Of a stretch of DNA of 64,000 nucleotides, positions 27,671 to 36,834 are shown piece after piece (position 1 is the stretch's first letter; each line of letters opens with the position of its first letter). The position numbers and the translations under genes are program-made. Under the pieces are notes generated by a model. That model worked only from the letters and a program-made list of their open reading frames with translations, was not told the origin of the DNA and did no database searches. The stretch spans positions 248,001 to 312,000 of the forward strand of contig CATOSK010000007.1 in the NCBI GenBank assembly GCA_951812535.1, written 5' to 3'. This DNA is from an uncultured Dehalococcoidia bacterium. Lineage in GTDB: Bacteria > Chloroflexota > Dehalococcoidia > Lucifugimonadales > UBA3495.

Positions 27671-28705
27671 CTACAGGCCAACCATGCGGACACGGTGGTT
27701 GTGGGTGTCAGCGATGAACAGGTTGCCATCGGCGTTGATGCCGCACCCGTGAGCGCGGGAAAGTCCGGCATCAACAGCCGGCCCTCCGTCACCGCCACCG
27801 CCCTCCCGTCCTCCGGCGATGGTGGTCACGATGCCGGTGCGGGCGTCGATTCGCCGGACCGCGCAGTTCTCGGTGTCGACCACTATTACGTTATCGTTCA
27901 GGTCGCAGCGCATTGCCTTGGGCGCGCCCCAGGTGGCCGCCAGGGCAGGGCCGCCGTCGCCCGTGTAGCCGAAGATGGAATCGGCGCCGGCTATCGTGGT
28001 CAATAGGCCGTCGGAGGCAATCTTGCGGACACCGTTCCCCTCCCTTTCGGCGACGTATAGGTTCCCCTGGCTGTCGATGCAGACCGCCCTTGGACCCATC
28101 AGACAGGCTTCGTTCGCCGGTCTGCCGTCCCCCGTCCGGGATTTTTCCCCCGTTCCGGCGAAGGTGGCGATGATGCCGGTGGCCAGGTCCACCCGGCGGA
28201 TACGCTGGTCCTGGATGTCGGCGATCAACAAGCCGCCCTTCCCGTCCAGGTAGAGATCGTTGGGCTCCCGGAGCATGGCCTCGTTCCCGGGGCCGCCGTC
28301 CCCGCTGTATCCGAACTCCCCGGTGCCGGCCACGGTGGAGATGATGCCGGTGCGGCCGTCGATCTTCCTGACCGCGGGGTCGAACCGCTGGGAGAAGTAC
28401 ATGTCCCCGTTCCCGTCCACGGCCAGCCCATAGGGTTGGTTGATGACGGCGTTCAGGGCCGGGCCGCCATCGCCAGAATAGCCTGCCTCGCCTGTGCCTG
28501 CGACCAGGGTGATGATGCCGGTGCGGGCGTCCATCCGGCGAATGCGGTGCTGCCGTCCCATGCACACGATCATGTTGCCCCGGGAGTCAAACTCGCAAGC
28601 GTAGGGCAGCTGGCAGGCGGCCTCGAGGGCGGGACCACCATCGCCTTCCCAGCCTTCTTCCCCGTTTCCCACGATGGTCTGGATAGTGCCTTTCTGAGCA
28701 AGCAT
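27671..28705 (-). CDS. NHL-repeat beta-propeller protein
   Basis: A 344-residue propeller built of about six NHL blades. Each blade repeats a pattern near VAGTGEAGYSGDGGPALNA...QPYGLAVDGNGDMYF...VRKIDGRTGII, seen at roughly 50-residue intervals. There is no signal peptide, so it is probably cytoplasmic. NHL propellers act as protein- or RNA-binding scaffolds or as lyase-like enzymes; no catalytic residues are evident here. It is one of five propeller proteins in the window. Confidence 0.88.
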   Translation of the reverse strand: MLAQKGTIQTIVGNGEEGWEGDGGPALEAACQLPYACEFDSRGNMIVCMGRQHRIRRMDARTGIITLVAGTGEAGYSGDGGPALNAVINQPYGLAVDGNGDMYFSQRFDPAVRKIDGRTGIISTVAGTGEFGYSGDGGPGNEAMLREPNDLYLDGKGGLLIADIQDQRIRRVDLATGIIATFAGTGEKSRTGDGRPANEACLMGPRAVCIDSQGNLYVAEREGNGVRKIASDGLLTTIAGADSIFGYTGDGGPALAATWGAPKAMRCDLNDNVIVVDTENCAVRRIDARTGIVTTIAGGREGGGGDGGPAVDAGLSRAHGCGINADGNLFIADTHNHRVRMVGL

Positions 28706-28883
28706 CTATGGTCCTCCCGTTGCCGGAATGTGCCGGGCAGTGCCGCCAGTATAAATTGTTTCCGGCGGACCCGCCCGGACCCGGGGTCCACAGTAACCGG
28801 GTCCGCGGGGAGAATTGAGACCCCAACCCGCCCGAATTTGATGTAGACTCCCAATGCCAACCCCGATTTCCCTGGAGGTGCGC

Positions 28884-29681
28884 GTGAGTCCGGAGGAACG
28901 AGAGTCGATCATACAACGCCGCGACGCCGCCCTGGCCCGGCTGGATGAAGGCCACGAGATATTGCTGAAGTCTCTGGATGGGCTGGAGGCCGAGGAGGCT
29001 TTCCTGGGCCAGCGGTGGTCGGTGCGGGACGTGCTGCTTCACCTGGACTCTGAGCGCTACGTGGACGCCCTGGAGAGGATTGCCCGGGGCGAGATGGAGA
29101 TGCTGCCGCCCTTCTCCAGCCGGGAGGAGCATTTCCGGCAGGAGCGGGAGCAGCAGGAGGCCACCCACCGGCGCTTGCGCCGCCTTCTGGCGGATCTGAC
29201 GCCGGAGCAATTGTCCCGTCCGGCAACGCCGGCCAATCCGGCAAACTCCTTCCCGGGGCTGACCCTCCTGGAACTGCTGGAGCGTTCGGCGGGGCACGAG
29301 GCCAGCCACGCCCGCCAGATCGGCCTGACCCGCCAATTCATCGCCGCCTTTCGCTCACAGGAGCGGGCGCTGAACATCGCGGCCCTGGGAGACGGCGACC
29401 CGTCCCACCTGTCAACCCAGGTCAGGGACATGCTGAACATGGCGGACTACGTGGCTGGGGAGGCGGACGCGCTGGCCGCCGTGGGCCACCTGGTACGCGG
29501 AGTCCGGCTGACCATGCACGGCGGCAACCGGGAGGAGCTGGTCAACCGTGCCTCCCGGGAGTCCCGGGAGGGGCTGTGGGCAATCGTCTGCGTCATGGGC
29601 GACGGTGCGGACGACGACGAGACGGTGGCCGCTGCCCGCCGGTTCTCCGAGACTGTGGTGGTCCACCGGCCGGCGGGGTAA
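28884..29681 (+). CDS. DinB-like four-helix protein
   Basis: A 265-residue protein whose first 150 residues resemble DinB/YfiT metal-binding four-helix bundles: LDGLEAEEAFLGQRWSVRDVLLHLDSERYVDAL and TLLELLERSAGHEASHARQIGLTRQ supply the three expected histidines. The last 110 residues are a helical extension of unknown role. The GTG at 28884 is chosen because GGAGGTG precedes it; an ATG at 28854 is in frame but lacks a ribosome binding site. DinB relatives include thiol-dependent transferases. No thiol pathway genes are nearby. Confidence 0.78.
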   Translation: MSPEERESIIQRRDAALARLDEGHEILLKSLDGLEAEEAFLGQRWSVRDVLLHLDSERYVDALERIARGEMEMLPPFSSREEHFRQEREQQEATHRRLRRLLADLTPEQLSRPATPANPANSFPGLTLLELLERSAGHEASHARQIGLTRQFIAAFRSQERALNIAALGDGDPSHLSTQVRDMLNMADYVAGEADALAAVGHLVRGVRLTMHGGNREELVNRASRESREGLWAIVCVMGDGADDDETVAAARRFSETVVVHRPAG

Positions 29682-29791
29682 CGACCGGGGAGGGCCGTCC
29701 AGTCATCGCCAAGAACTCTCCAGGTACCAGAACTCTCCAGGTACATGGAGGCGGCCGTACCTGGGGTTCGGGGTGTCCCCGCCGAGGGGCC

Positions 29792-30301
29792 TCAGCGTCC
29801 GGGGGCTTCCACGGGGAGGTCGGTGGTGACAAGGGCAAAGACCCTTTCACCGTCACGCACCGGAACGGAGCGCGTGACCATCCAGATCTCGCCGCCACCC
29901 TCATCAAAGTAGGGGGCCGTCCAGACCCCCGCGTTGGCGGCCAATGGTTCCGTAACCCAAGCCTGGGTCTCGATTTCGTAGGACGGGATAGCAAGGTCCA
30001 GGGTGGCGTATCCGCCCGAGGTGCGGTGGACGTAAGGGCTGGCGGTGACTGTGCCGCCTTCATCCAACAGGGCGACGGCGCTGCCGTAGAACGCGGGATG
30101 AGAATCCAGGTAGTCCCGCAGGCGCTCCACGTAAGCATTGGCATCGTCGGGACGCTCCGCCGCCAATTCGGAAGCCAGTGCATCCAGGGCTTCGACTGCC
30201 TCGGCCCGCAAGCTCTCCTGGGCAGGTGCGCCGCCGGCACAGCCGGAGATGGCTGCCGTCCAAAGCAGGATGAGCAGAGTGGTCGCAACGCGCAAGATCA
30301 T
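29792..30301 (-). CDS. Lipoprotein with cache-like sensor domain
   Basis: A 169-residue protein with a lipoprotein signal: hydrophobic LLILLWTAAISGC with Cys21 in the lipobox. The mature part, from ALDALASELAAERPDDANAYVERLRDYLDSHPAFYGSAVALLDEGGTVTASPYVHR to WVTEPLAANAGVWTAPYFDEGGGEIWMVTRSVPV, resembles extracytoplasmic PAS/cache domains that bind small ligands. It is therefore likely anchored outside the cytoplasmic membrane. No histidine kinase is adjacent. Its gene lies between the DinB and LVIVD genes and starts at the ATG at 30301. Confidence 0.72.
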   Translation of the reverse strand: MILRVATTLLILLWTAAISGCAGGAPAQESLRAEAVEALDALASELAAERPDDANAYVERLRDYLDSHPAFYGSAVALLDEGGTVTASPYVHRTSGGYATLDLAIPSYEIETQAWVTEPLAANAGVWTAPYFDEGGGEIWMVTRSVPVRDGERVFALVTTDLPVEAPGR

Positions 30302-30342
30302 TCACCGGATGTTGGGCTGGATTTCCCAGCCGACTGGGTCGG

Positions 30343-30371
30343 GTTCGGGGAATGAACTCCCCGAACCCCCT
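30343..30371 (+). repeat. G5/C5 palindrome, copy 4 (covariant stem)
   Basis: GTTCGGGGA-ATGAAC-TCCCCGAAC followed by CCCCT. The stem differs from the majority but stays paired (GG/CC replaced by CG/CG), a compensatory change. It lies 5 bp from the stop of the minus-strand LVIVD gene but in the opposite orientation. Confidence 0.7.
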
Positions 30372-30375
30372 GATT

Positions 30376-31590
30376 CTAGACCGTCAGCTCGAGGATGTAG
30401 AGGCCGCCCTTGAGGCGGTCGACGACGTACATGATGCCGTTTTCGTCGACGTAGACGTCGTTGATGCCGACGGAGGGAGCGCCTTCGGCCAGCTCGGGTA
30501 CAAAGTAAGCCACTTCCTCGGGGCGGAAGGGGTCGCTGGTGTCGAAGACCCTAATCCCGCCGTTGAAGAAGGTACCGTAGATGAGGTTGTCGGAGTGGTA
30601 GCAGGTGGGGCCGGGCTGGTTCTCGTAGATGTTATGGGCGCCGAAGCGGCCGGGACGCTGGAAGAAGTCGCCGGTGTCGGCCATGGGGAAGGTGCTGATG
30701 ATGACGGGATTGGTCTCGTCGCGGATGTCCATCATCCAGATGAGCTTGGGGTAGTCCTCGCCGTTCAACCGCACGGCTTCCTGGGTGACGACCATGAGGC
30801 CGCGGTCGAAGAGAGGGACCACGGTGTGGGTGAAGCCGGGGAAGGGCGGCGCGTAGTTGATGTGGCTGATCATGGAAGGGTTGGAGACGTCGGAGATATC
30901 CAGGAGGACCACGCCGGAGTCCATGTAGGCGCACCAGGCCCGGTCAGGACGCTCAGGATAGACGTTGGCGTTGTGGAGGCGGTGGCCGGAGTCGAACTGG
31001 GGGTGACGGGCAACCGGCGGGGCATCATCGCCTTCCCGCACTCCGGGGAACCACCACCGGCCGGCTTCGACGGGGTTGGTGGGGTCGGAGACGTCGACGA
31101 TCATGTAGAACTGGTCGTCCTTCTGATTGCGGGGCTGGAAGTCGGCGGCGCCGGTGGACAGGTGGGCGTAGTTGCCGTCAACCCACCAGAGGCAGTGACA
31201 GCCGCGAGAGTAGGGGCCGGAGGTGTCAAGGAATCCTACCTGGCGGGGTTCCTCGACGTTGCTGATGTCGTAGACCCCCATTCCTGTTCCCGGTTGGCCC
31301 GGCTCAAGGGACTGGTATGCGACGAGCATGGTGTCGCCGACGATGGACAGGGAGTTGGAGCGCATGTAGGGGTATTGCTGCTCGGTCTGGACCATAACGC
31401 GGGGGTTGGCGATGTCGGTGACATCGACGCTGGTGATGTCCTTGGGGGCGCTCTCGTGGGCAAGGTAGAGAATCCGGCGGCCGTCGTGGGTCTGGTGGAT
31501 GTGCATTCCCTCGCCGATGTTCCCAAATCCGTTGAGATCGTGGTGGGATATGAGGCGCATGTTCCGGATTTCCTGCGTTGCGGTGGTCAT
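30376..31590 (-). CDS. LVIVD-repeat beta-propeller protein
   Basis: A 404-residue protein with LVIVD-type blades: repeated MIVDVSDPTNPVEAGRWW, VLLDISDVSNPSMISHI, IWMMDIRDETNPVIIST and VFDTSDPFRPEEVAYF segments. No signal peptide is visible; an N-terminal cytoplasmic location is likely but secretion by an unusual route cannot be excluded. Conserved histidines (GEGMHIHQTHDGRR, HNANVYPERPDR, FGAHNIYENQPGP) suggest a metal site as in selenium-binding-like propellers. Function is unknown. Confidence 0.82.
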   Translation of the reverse strand: MTTATQEIRNMRLISHHDLNGFGNIGEGMHIHQTHDGRRILYLAHESAPKDITSVDVTDIANPRVMVQTEQQYPYMRSNSLSIVGDTMLVAYQSLEPGQPGTGMGVYDISNVEEPRQVGFLDTSGPYSRGCHCLWWVDGNYAHLSTGAADFQPRNQKDDQFYMIVDVSDPTNPVEAGRWWFPGVREGDDAPPVARHPQFDSGHRLHNANVYPERPDRAWCAYMDSGVVLLDISDVSNPSMISHINYAPPFPGFTHTVVPLFDRGLMVVTQEAVRLNGEDYPKLIWMMDIRDETNPVIISTFPMADTGDFFQRPGRFGAHNIYENQPGPTCYHSDNLIYGTFFNGGIRVFDTSDPFRPEEVAYFVPELAEGAPSVGINDVYVDENGIMYVVDRLKGGLYILELTV

Positions 31591-31936
31591 GGCGACTCCT
31601 TTGCTTTTGGAAAGGCTCAGAAGGGTTGGGGGGAGTATACCCTAACGGATAAGCAGGAACGATAACGGAGAATCAGAAACGATGGGTCGGGGATGAGCGG
31701 CTTCTCGAGGACGGCAGAAAAACCGAAAAGTGTTGCATTTTGTCGCATCTGATTTCAGGGGAGGCGGCGACGGGGACGGGGGGAGGGAATTTTCTGTCCT
31801 ATTTTCTGCCAAACTGTCCCATTTGCACTTGGACCGGCGGCTTGGGGAAATACGAACCTGACGGGATCCATGGTACCGGGAACGGGATGGGAATGGAAAG
31901 GGGCAACTGTCAGTAAGGGGTACGATTCGGGTTACG

Positions 31937-31962
31937 TTGGGGGATGCATCCCCCAAACCCCC
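31937..31962 (+). repeat. G5/C5 palindrome, copy 5
   Basis: Perfect 20-nt palindrome with TGCA centre plus the ACCCCCT tail and TTACG lead-in. It lies about 260 bp before the VOC gene and is not adjacent to any stop codon. Confidence 0.85.
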
Positions 31963-32015
31963 TGGAAGAGGGAGGGTGCCTGGCCCCGGCTACGGTTTTG
32001 GATGGGAGGATCTAT

Positions 32016-32052
32016 GGGGGTCTGGGTGCTGGCCTTCGCGGGCAGGACGGGG
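32016..32052. repeat. ATTCCCGC-type dispersed repeat, diverged
   Basis: GGGGGTCTGGGTGCTGGCCTTCGCGGGCAGGACGGGG matches the GGTCTGGATTCCCGC...GCGGGAATGACGG family at the flanks, with the stem partly lost. Confidence 0.5.
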
Positions 32053-32222
32053 GAAGGCTGAGTGTCGCTGCGAGTTCGGCCGACGGTATGCGACCCGGTG
32101 GTGATTCCGGTTGACGATGCGGGGGCCGCTGGGTACACTCGGCGCAACGTGCCAGCAGAGGGCCTTTCCGATGTGAGAGACGCTGGTTTGACGGCGGCGA
32201 TTGAAGGACAGGAGGAGACGAG

Positions 32223-32627
32223 ATGCCGAGAATCAAGCACGTGGCAATCAGGACGGCGGACCCGGCGAAGACGGCGGCGTTCTACAAGGAAGTGTTCGGG
32301 CTGGAAGAGGTGGGGCTGGCGCGGGCCGGATACTACCTTTCCGACGGGTACATCAACCTGGCAATTCTGAAGGCCAACGACAACCCGGTTGGTGAAAGTC
32401 CCCGGGACGCCGCGGGATACTCGGGGATCGATCACCTGGGGTTCGTGGTGGAAGACTTGGACGAAATGTGCCAGAAGCTGGAGGAAAACGGGGCGACGGC
32501 GACCAACCAGCGGATCGACATGGTGCATTCGGAAGGGGCCAACGCGGTTTCCTACTACGAGCTGAAGTACCGGGGGCCGGACGACCAAGTTATCGACATC
32601 ACCGAGTCGGGCTGGATAGGGACGTAG
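32223..32627 (+). CDS. VOC family protein (glyoxalase/dioxygenase superfamily)
   Basis: A 134-residue vicinal-oxygen-chelate protein with the paired beta-alpha-beta-beta-beta modules: RIKHVAIRTADPAKTAAFYKEVFGLEEVGL and GIDHLGFVVEDLDEMCQKLEENGA. Candidate metal ligands are His in the first strand of each module and Glu in YYELKYRGPDDQVIDI. AGGAGGAG sits 5 nt before the ATG. The following monooxygenase gene begins 62 bp downstream and the two probably share a transcript, so this may act on the same compound. Confidence 0.88.
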   Translation: MPRIKHVAIRTADPAKTAAFYKEVFGLEEVGLARAGYYLSDGYINLAILKANDNPVGESPRDAAGYSGIDHLGFVVEDLDEMCQKLEENGATATNQRIDMVHSEGANAVSYYELKYRGPDDQVIDITESGWIGT

Positions 32628-32689
32628 TGACCACCCTAGAGCCCTCTACTCCAAGCAACCCGTTATCGGGCTTGCAACGGACGGAGCGC

Positions 32690-33856
32690 ATGGTAGGAGC
32701 GGCCGTGACACGGGAGGAACTGCTGGAACGGGCGAGGGACCTTCTTCCGCTGGTGCGGGAGCGGGCCGAGGCCAATGAGCGGCTGCGGCAAGTGTCTTCC
32801 GACGTGGTGGACGCGCTGGTGGGCAGCGGGTTGATCCGGGCAGCGCAGCCGGAGCGGTTCGGGGGGATGGGGCTGGACTTCGACGTTACGTTCGAGCTGG
32901 GAATGGAGCTGTCCCGGGCCTGCGGGTCCACCGGATGGTGCTACGCCATCTGGTCGAGCCATAACTGGCTGGTGGGGATGTTCCCGCTGGAGGCGCAGGA
33001 AGAATACTGGGCGGACGGCCCGGACACGCTGTCGTCCACGTCGTTCAATCCAGCTCGCGGCGCAGTGGAAGCGGCGGATGGGGGATACCGGGTTTCCGGG
33101 CGGTGGGACTTCTCCAGCGGGTGCGATCCGGCGACGTGGGTGATGCCAATCGGCAACGCCCCGGAGGGGCCGGCGCTGCTGATGCTGCCGAGAGCCGATT
33201 ACCGGATTGACGACAACTGGTTCGTGGTGGGGCTGAAGGGGTCGGGGAGCAAGGACATCGTGGTGGACGGGGCGTTCGTGCCCAAGCACCGGGCGGTGTC
33301 CATGGAGGATGTTCGGGAGGGCACCACTCCCGGGCGGAAAATCCACGACACTCCCAACTACCGAATTCCGATGAGGAGCATCCTGTCGTACACGCTGGCG
33401 GCGTCGGTGCTGGGGATGGCCAAGGGCGGCGTGGAGGCGTTCGCGGAGAACATCCAGGGGCAGGTGTCGGGCAGGACGGGAGGTAAGTTCACCGACTCGG
33501 TGGGGCTGCAACTGAGGCTGGCGGAGGCGGACGCGGAGTTGCGGGCGGCCCAAACACTTCTGAAACACGACTGCGCGGAGATCTTCGGGAAGGCGCGGGC
33601 CAGCGAGGAGTTTTCGCTGGAGGAGCGGGCAAAGTACCGGAGGGACCAAGCCTACATTGCCAGGCTGAGCGTACAGGCCATCGACCGGGTGTTTGCGGCC
33701 TCGGGCGGCAGGGCGCTGTTCGAGTCCCATCCGCTGCAACGGTTCTACCGGGACGTGCATGCGGCGGCCCACCACGTATCGCTGGCGTGGGACGCTCCGG
33801 CGGAGCAGTTCGGGAAGGTGCGGCTGGGACTGGAACTGGAACGGCCGGACCTCTGA
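32690..33856 (+). CDS. Flavin-dependent monooxygenase, acyl-CoA dehydrogenase fold (HsaA/DszC-like)
   Basis: A 388-residue protein with an acyl-CoA dehydrogenase-type fold of the two-component monooxygenase group. Typical parts are the N-terminal helix with LIRAAQPERFGGMGLDFDVTFELGMELSRACGSTGWCYAIWSSHNW, the beta-domain GGYRVSGRWDFSSGCDPATWV and LKGSGSKDIVVDGAFVPKHR, and the C-terminal bundle ending RFYRDVHAAAHHVSLAWD. Such oxygenases use reduced flavin from a separate reductase, not found in the window. A GTG at 32705 with TAGGAG upstream is an alternative start. Confidence 0.85.
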   Translation: MVGAAVTREELLERARDLLPLVRERAEANERLRQVSSDVVDALVGSGLIRAAQPERFGGMGLDFDVTFELGMELSRACGSTGWCYAIWSSHNWLVGMFPLEAQEEYWADGPDTLSSTSFNPARGAVEAADGGYRVSGRWDFSSGCDPATWVMPIGNAPEGPALLMLPRADYRIDDNWFVVGLKGSGSKDIVVDGAFVPKHRAVSMEDVREGTTPGRKIHDTPNYRIPMRSILSYTLAASVLGMAKGGVEAFAENIQGQVSGRTGGKFTDSVGLQLRLAEADAELRAAQTLLKHDCAEIFGKARASEEFSLEERAKYRRDQAYIARLSVQAIDRVFAASGGRALFESHPLQRFYRDVHAAAHHVSLAWDAPAEQFGKVRLGLELERPDL

Positions 33857-33896
33857 TGGGGAGTCGCAACAGGCACAACCCAGTGGAGGGGTTGCG

Positions 33897-33923
33897 TTGG
33901 GGGATTCATCCCCCAAACCCCCT
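33897..33923 (+). repeat. G5/C5 palindrome, copy 6
   Basis: TTGGGGGA-TTCA-TCCCCCAA plus AACCCCCT, 40 nt after the monooxygenase stop and on the same strand. A GGATGATGGGATCC continuation follows. Confidence 0.85.
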
Positions 33924-33994
33924 GGATGATGGGATCCGGCACGACGGGAAAGAGGGTTTGGGATGACGGGAGAAGGGGTGGCAAGGTACAGCGC

Positions 33995-35332
33995 ATGACG
34001 GACGTCACCGCGCTGCGGACGAGAGTGGCCCACGCGCTCCCCTTCTACTACGGGTGGATGATCCTGGGGAACGGGGTGGCGGTGAGCCTGTCCACCCGGA
34101 CGGTGATGGCGGTGGCGACCCTATCGGTGTTCGTCGTGCCGATGACCCAGTCCCTGGGGTGGTCGGTGGGGATGTTCTCGGGAGCGGTGAGCCTGGGCGG
34201 GCTGGTGGCGGTGTTCGTCTCTCCCATCGTAGGACGGTGGCTGGACAAGTACGGGGCGGGGGTGATTCTGGGGGCTGGCTCCTTCGCGACGGGGGCGCTG
34301 GCGATTGGGCTGGCCTTCGTGACGCATCCGCTGGCCTTCTATTTCCTGTACGTCCCAGGGCGGATGATCTTCACCGGGCCGATGGAGATGGGTCTGCCCA
34401 CGGCGGTGAGCAACTGGTTCATCCGGCGGCGGCCGATGGGGCTGGCGGTGGACCATATTGCCAAGGGTGCTGGCCTGGCCATCGTGCCGTGGGCGATGCA
34501 GCTGATCATCACGGGGTTTGACTGGCGGACGGCCTGGATAACGCTGGGGGTCCTGACGTTTGCACTGGGGGTGATCCCATCGCTGCTGCTGGTGGCGCGG
34601 CGGCCGGAGGATATGGGTCTGGAACCGGACCCGGTGCCGGCTCGGGAAGAATCCGGCGGCAACGAGGGGGATGCGGCGCGGCGTAGGGAGAGTGCGGGCA
34701 CCCTCGCCGAAATTAACTTCACGCTGGGGCAGGCGCTGCGGACGCGGGCTTTCTGGATCCTGGCGGCGTTTTCGGGGGCGGGGATGATGGTACAGGCAGG
34801 GGTGAGCCTGCACCAGGTGTCCCACTACATCAACCAGGGGATTGACCCGCGGCTGGCGGCGATGAGCGCGAGCACCTTCGCGCTGGCACAGATGCCGGCG
34901 AGCCTGTTCTGGGCGGCGTTGGCCCGGAAGGCGCCGATCCGGGTGCTGATGATGGGGGCGTCCTTCGTCGTGGCGCTGGCGGCGGCGGGGACGGTGATGA
35001 GCGACTGGATCCTGCCGGAGATAATCTCCGCGGCGGGGGTCGGTTTCGGGGTGGGCGGTCTGCACCTGCTGATACGGCTGGTGTGGGCGGACTACTACGG
35101 GCGGCAGAACCTGGGGACTATCCGGGGGGTGACGATGTCGGTGCAGGTGGGCGGGCAGGCGCTGGGGCCGGTGATCGCGGGGTTCATGTTCGACTACTTC
35201 GACAGCTACCAGATCCCGTTCACGTTCTTCGCGGTGTCGGTTTTCCTGGCGGGGATCCTGGCGCTGGCGGCGAAACCGCCGCGGGCCCCTGTTGAAGCGA
35301 TGCCGAAGGAGCCAGCGGGGGTTGGGGGGTAG
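33995..35332 (+). CDS. MFS transporter 1
   Basis: A 445-residue twelve-helix major facilitator. The cytoplasmic loop SPIVGRWLDKYGAG between helices 2 and 3 is the MFS signature, and the N-terminal half (FYYGWMILGNGVAVSLSTRT) resembles monocarboxylate/oxalate-formate antiporter-like carriers. A charged loop (about residues 205-240, RRPEDMGLEPDPVPAREESGG) splits the two six-helix halves. The ATG at 33995 is used; the open frame upstream runs into the palindrome and is unlikely. It is convergent with a second MFS gene. Confidence 0.88.
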   Translation: MTDVTALRTRVAHALPFYYGWMILGNGVAVSLSTRTVMAVATLSVFVVPMTQSLGWSVGMFSGAVSLGGLVAVFVSPIVGRWLDKYGAGVILGAGSFATGALAIGLAFVTHPLAFYFLYVPGRMIFTGPMEMGLPTAVSNWFIRRRPMGLAVDHIAKGAGLAIVPWAMQLIITGFDWRTAWITLGVLTFALGVIPSLLLVARRPEDMGLEPDPVPAREESGGNEGDAARRRESAGTLAEINFTLGQALRTRAFWILAAFSGAGMMVQAGVSLHQVSHYINQGIDPRLAAMSASTFALAQMPASLFWAALARKAPIRVLMMGASFVVALAAAGTVMSDWILPEIISAAGVGFGVGGLHLLIRLVWADYYGRQNLGTIRGVTMSVQVGGQALGPVIAGFMFDYFDSYQIPFTFFAVSVFLAGILALAAKPPRAPVEAMPKEPAGVGG

Positions 35333-35356
35333 GCGGCGTTAGCGCGTAGGGTTACG

Positions 35357-35383
35357 TTGGGGGATGAATCCCCCAAACCCCCT
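35357..35383 (+). repeat. G5/C5 palindrome, copy 7
   Basis: TTACG lead-in, TTGGGGGA-TGAA-TCCCCCAA and AACCCCCT tail, 24 nt after the MFS stop, in the gap between convergent MFS genes. Confidence 0.85.
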
Positions 35384-35445
35384 GAATGATGGGTTCCGGC
35401 ACACGGGTCGGAGTTGTGAAGCATCCTCGCAGGGGCGCCGGGGGG

Positions 35446-36819
35446 TCACGAGGCGGCGGGGGTGGTCTGGGCCTCGCGGGGGAGGGAGTCTTCCCAGTTG
35501 GGGATGAGGACACGGGAGGATGATTCCAGCAGCAGGATGAAGACTACTCCGGCCAGGCTGGCGGCAATGGAGATCATCCAGGCGAGGTCGTAGGAACCGC
35601 CCCCGACGTCGATGAAGCCGAGGAACCGCATGGGGACTTCGCTGTTGCGGAAGTCGTAGATGACTCCGCCGACGAGTCCTCCGACGGCCATGCCGAAGCC
35701 GGAGCCGAGGTGCTGGAAGCCGAAGATGGACCGGACGGGGCCCATCCCGTAATACTGGCGGTTGGCGATGAGGAAGGCGGACATTTCCCCGCCGAAGCCG
35801 ATGCCGAAGAGAACGGCGAAGAAGTAGAACTCCCACGCGCTCTGGGCCCAAAAGAGCATGACGACCGTCACGCCCTGGAGGAAGTAGGGCAGGATCATCG
35901 TAACCTTGGCACCCCAGCGGTCGGCAAGGATGGGGATGAACAGGCGGCTGCTGACGCTGGCCATGGTGTAGATGGTGACGATCCAGGCGGCAGCGGCCAG
36001 GGACAGTCCCTGCTCGGTGGCGAAGAAGACGACGTGCCAGATGACGATGGCGTGACCCATGCAGCCGAGGAAGTGGATGAAGGGAAGGTTCCAGAAGGCG
36101 CGGGTGCGGCGGGCGTGCTGGAGGAAGACCTTGCTCCGGAGCTTGGCGGTTTCGGCGTCAACGGGCACGGGCGCCGGTTCGTCGTCGGTGGCGCCCAGGG
36201 GCTTCATCCCCCGGTCGGCGGGCTCGCTGTGGAAGAAGAACAGGAGGCCGAAGAGGATGGTCCCACCGACGGCGGCGATGATCCAGAATCCGACCTGCCA
36301 TCCGGTGAGGGCCACCAGCAGAGCCAGTGCCGGGGCGGTCACAGAGGCACCCATGCCTCCGATGGACTGCTGGATGCCGACGGCGACGCCGAGCTTCTTC
36401 TTGAACCAGGCGGCGACGGTGGTGGGGATGTTGACGGAGAAGAGGGCCTGCGCCAGTCCGAGGAGCAGGCTGTAATAGATGTAGAGCTGCCAGAGTTCCT
36501 TGACGGTGCTGAGGAGGAGCATTCCCGCAACGTAGAGGGCGGCGGCGACAAAGAGGGAGGGACGCGCTCCGTAGCGGTCGCCGATCCATCCGGAGACAGG
36601 GGAGAGGAGGGCGCTGGCGACGCTGCGGAAGACCTGGGCGAGAACGATGGCGGTGACGCCCCAGGCGAAGTCGGTCTGGAGGACGACGAGGATGACGGCG
36701 AAGGCCTGGCTGACGAAGTTGGAGGTGACGCGGAGCATGGTGCCCATCCCGACGACGAGCCAGGCGTAGTGGTAATGTTCCCGCAGGGAGTTCATCCGGT
36801 CTGACAGATCGATATTCAA
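35446..36819 (-). CDS. MFS transporter 2, preceded by tandem leader elements
   Basis: A 457-residue major facilitator with signature SPVSGWIGDRYGARP after helix 2 and a charged central loop (HSEPADRGMKPLGATDDEPAPVPVDAETAKLR). The start is the TTG at 36819, with AGAGGG 7 nt upstream; the later ATG at 36795 has no ribosome binding site. Seven tandem copies of the 66-bp leader element begin 15 nt upstream, and a candidate promoter lies at 37382-37410. Expression is therefore probably controlled through the leader. The substrate is unknown. Confidence 0.87.
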   Translation of the reverse strand: MNIDLSDRMNSLREHYHYAWLVVGMGTMLRVTSNFVSQAFAVILVVLQTDFAWGVTAIVLAQVFRSVASALLSPVSGWIGDRYGARPSLFVAAALYVAGMLLLSTVKELWQLYIYYSLLLGLAQALFSVNIPTTVAAWFKKKLGVAVGIQQSIGGMGASVTAPALALLVALTGWQVGFWIIAAVGGTILFGLLFFFHSEPADRGMKPLGATDDEPAPVPVDAETAKLRSKVFLQHARRTRAFWNLPFIHFLGCMGHAIVIWHVVFFATEQGLSLAAAAWIVTIYTMASVSSRLFIPILADRWGAKVTMILPYFLQGVTVVMLFWAQSAWEFYFFAVLFGIGFGGEMSAFLIANRQYYGMGPVRSIFGFQHLGSGFGMAVGGLVGGVIYDFRNSEVPMRFLGFIDVGGGSYDLAWMISIAASLAGVVFILLLESSSRVLIPNWEDSLPREAQTTPAAS

Positions 36820-36834
36820 ACCTAATCCCTCTTA

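Larger units (their letters stand above)
31591..32222. other. Repeat-bearing intergenic region
   Basis: About 630 bp between divergent LVIVD and VOC genes. It holds a 15-bp word TGCATTTTGTCGCAT (31734-31748) also found upstream of dnaN at 56004-56018, a G5/C5 palindrome at 31937 and an ATTCCCGC-type repeat at 32016. No protein-coding gene is supported. Confidence 0.6.
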
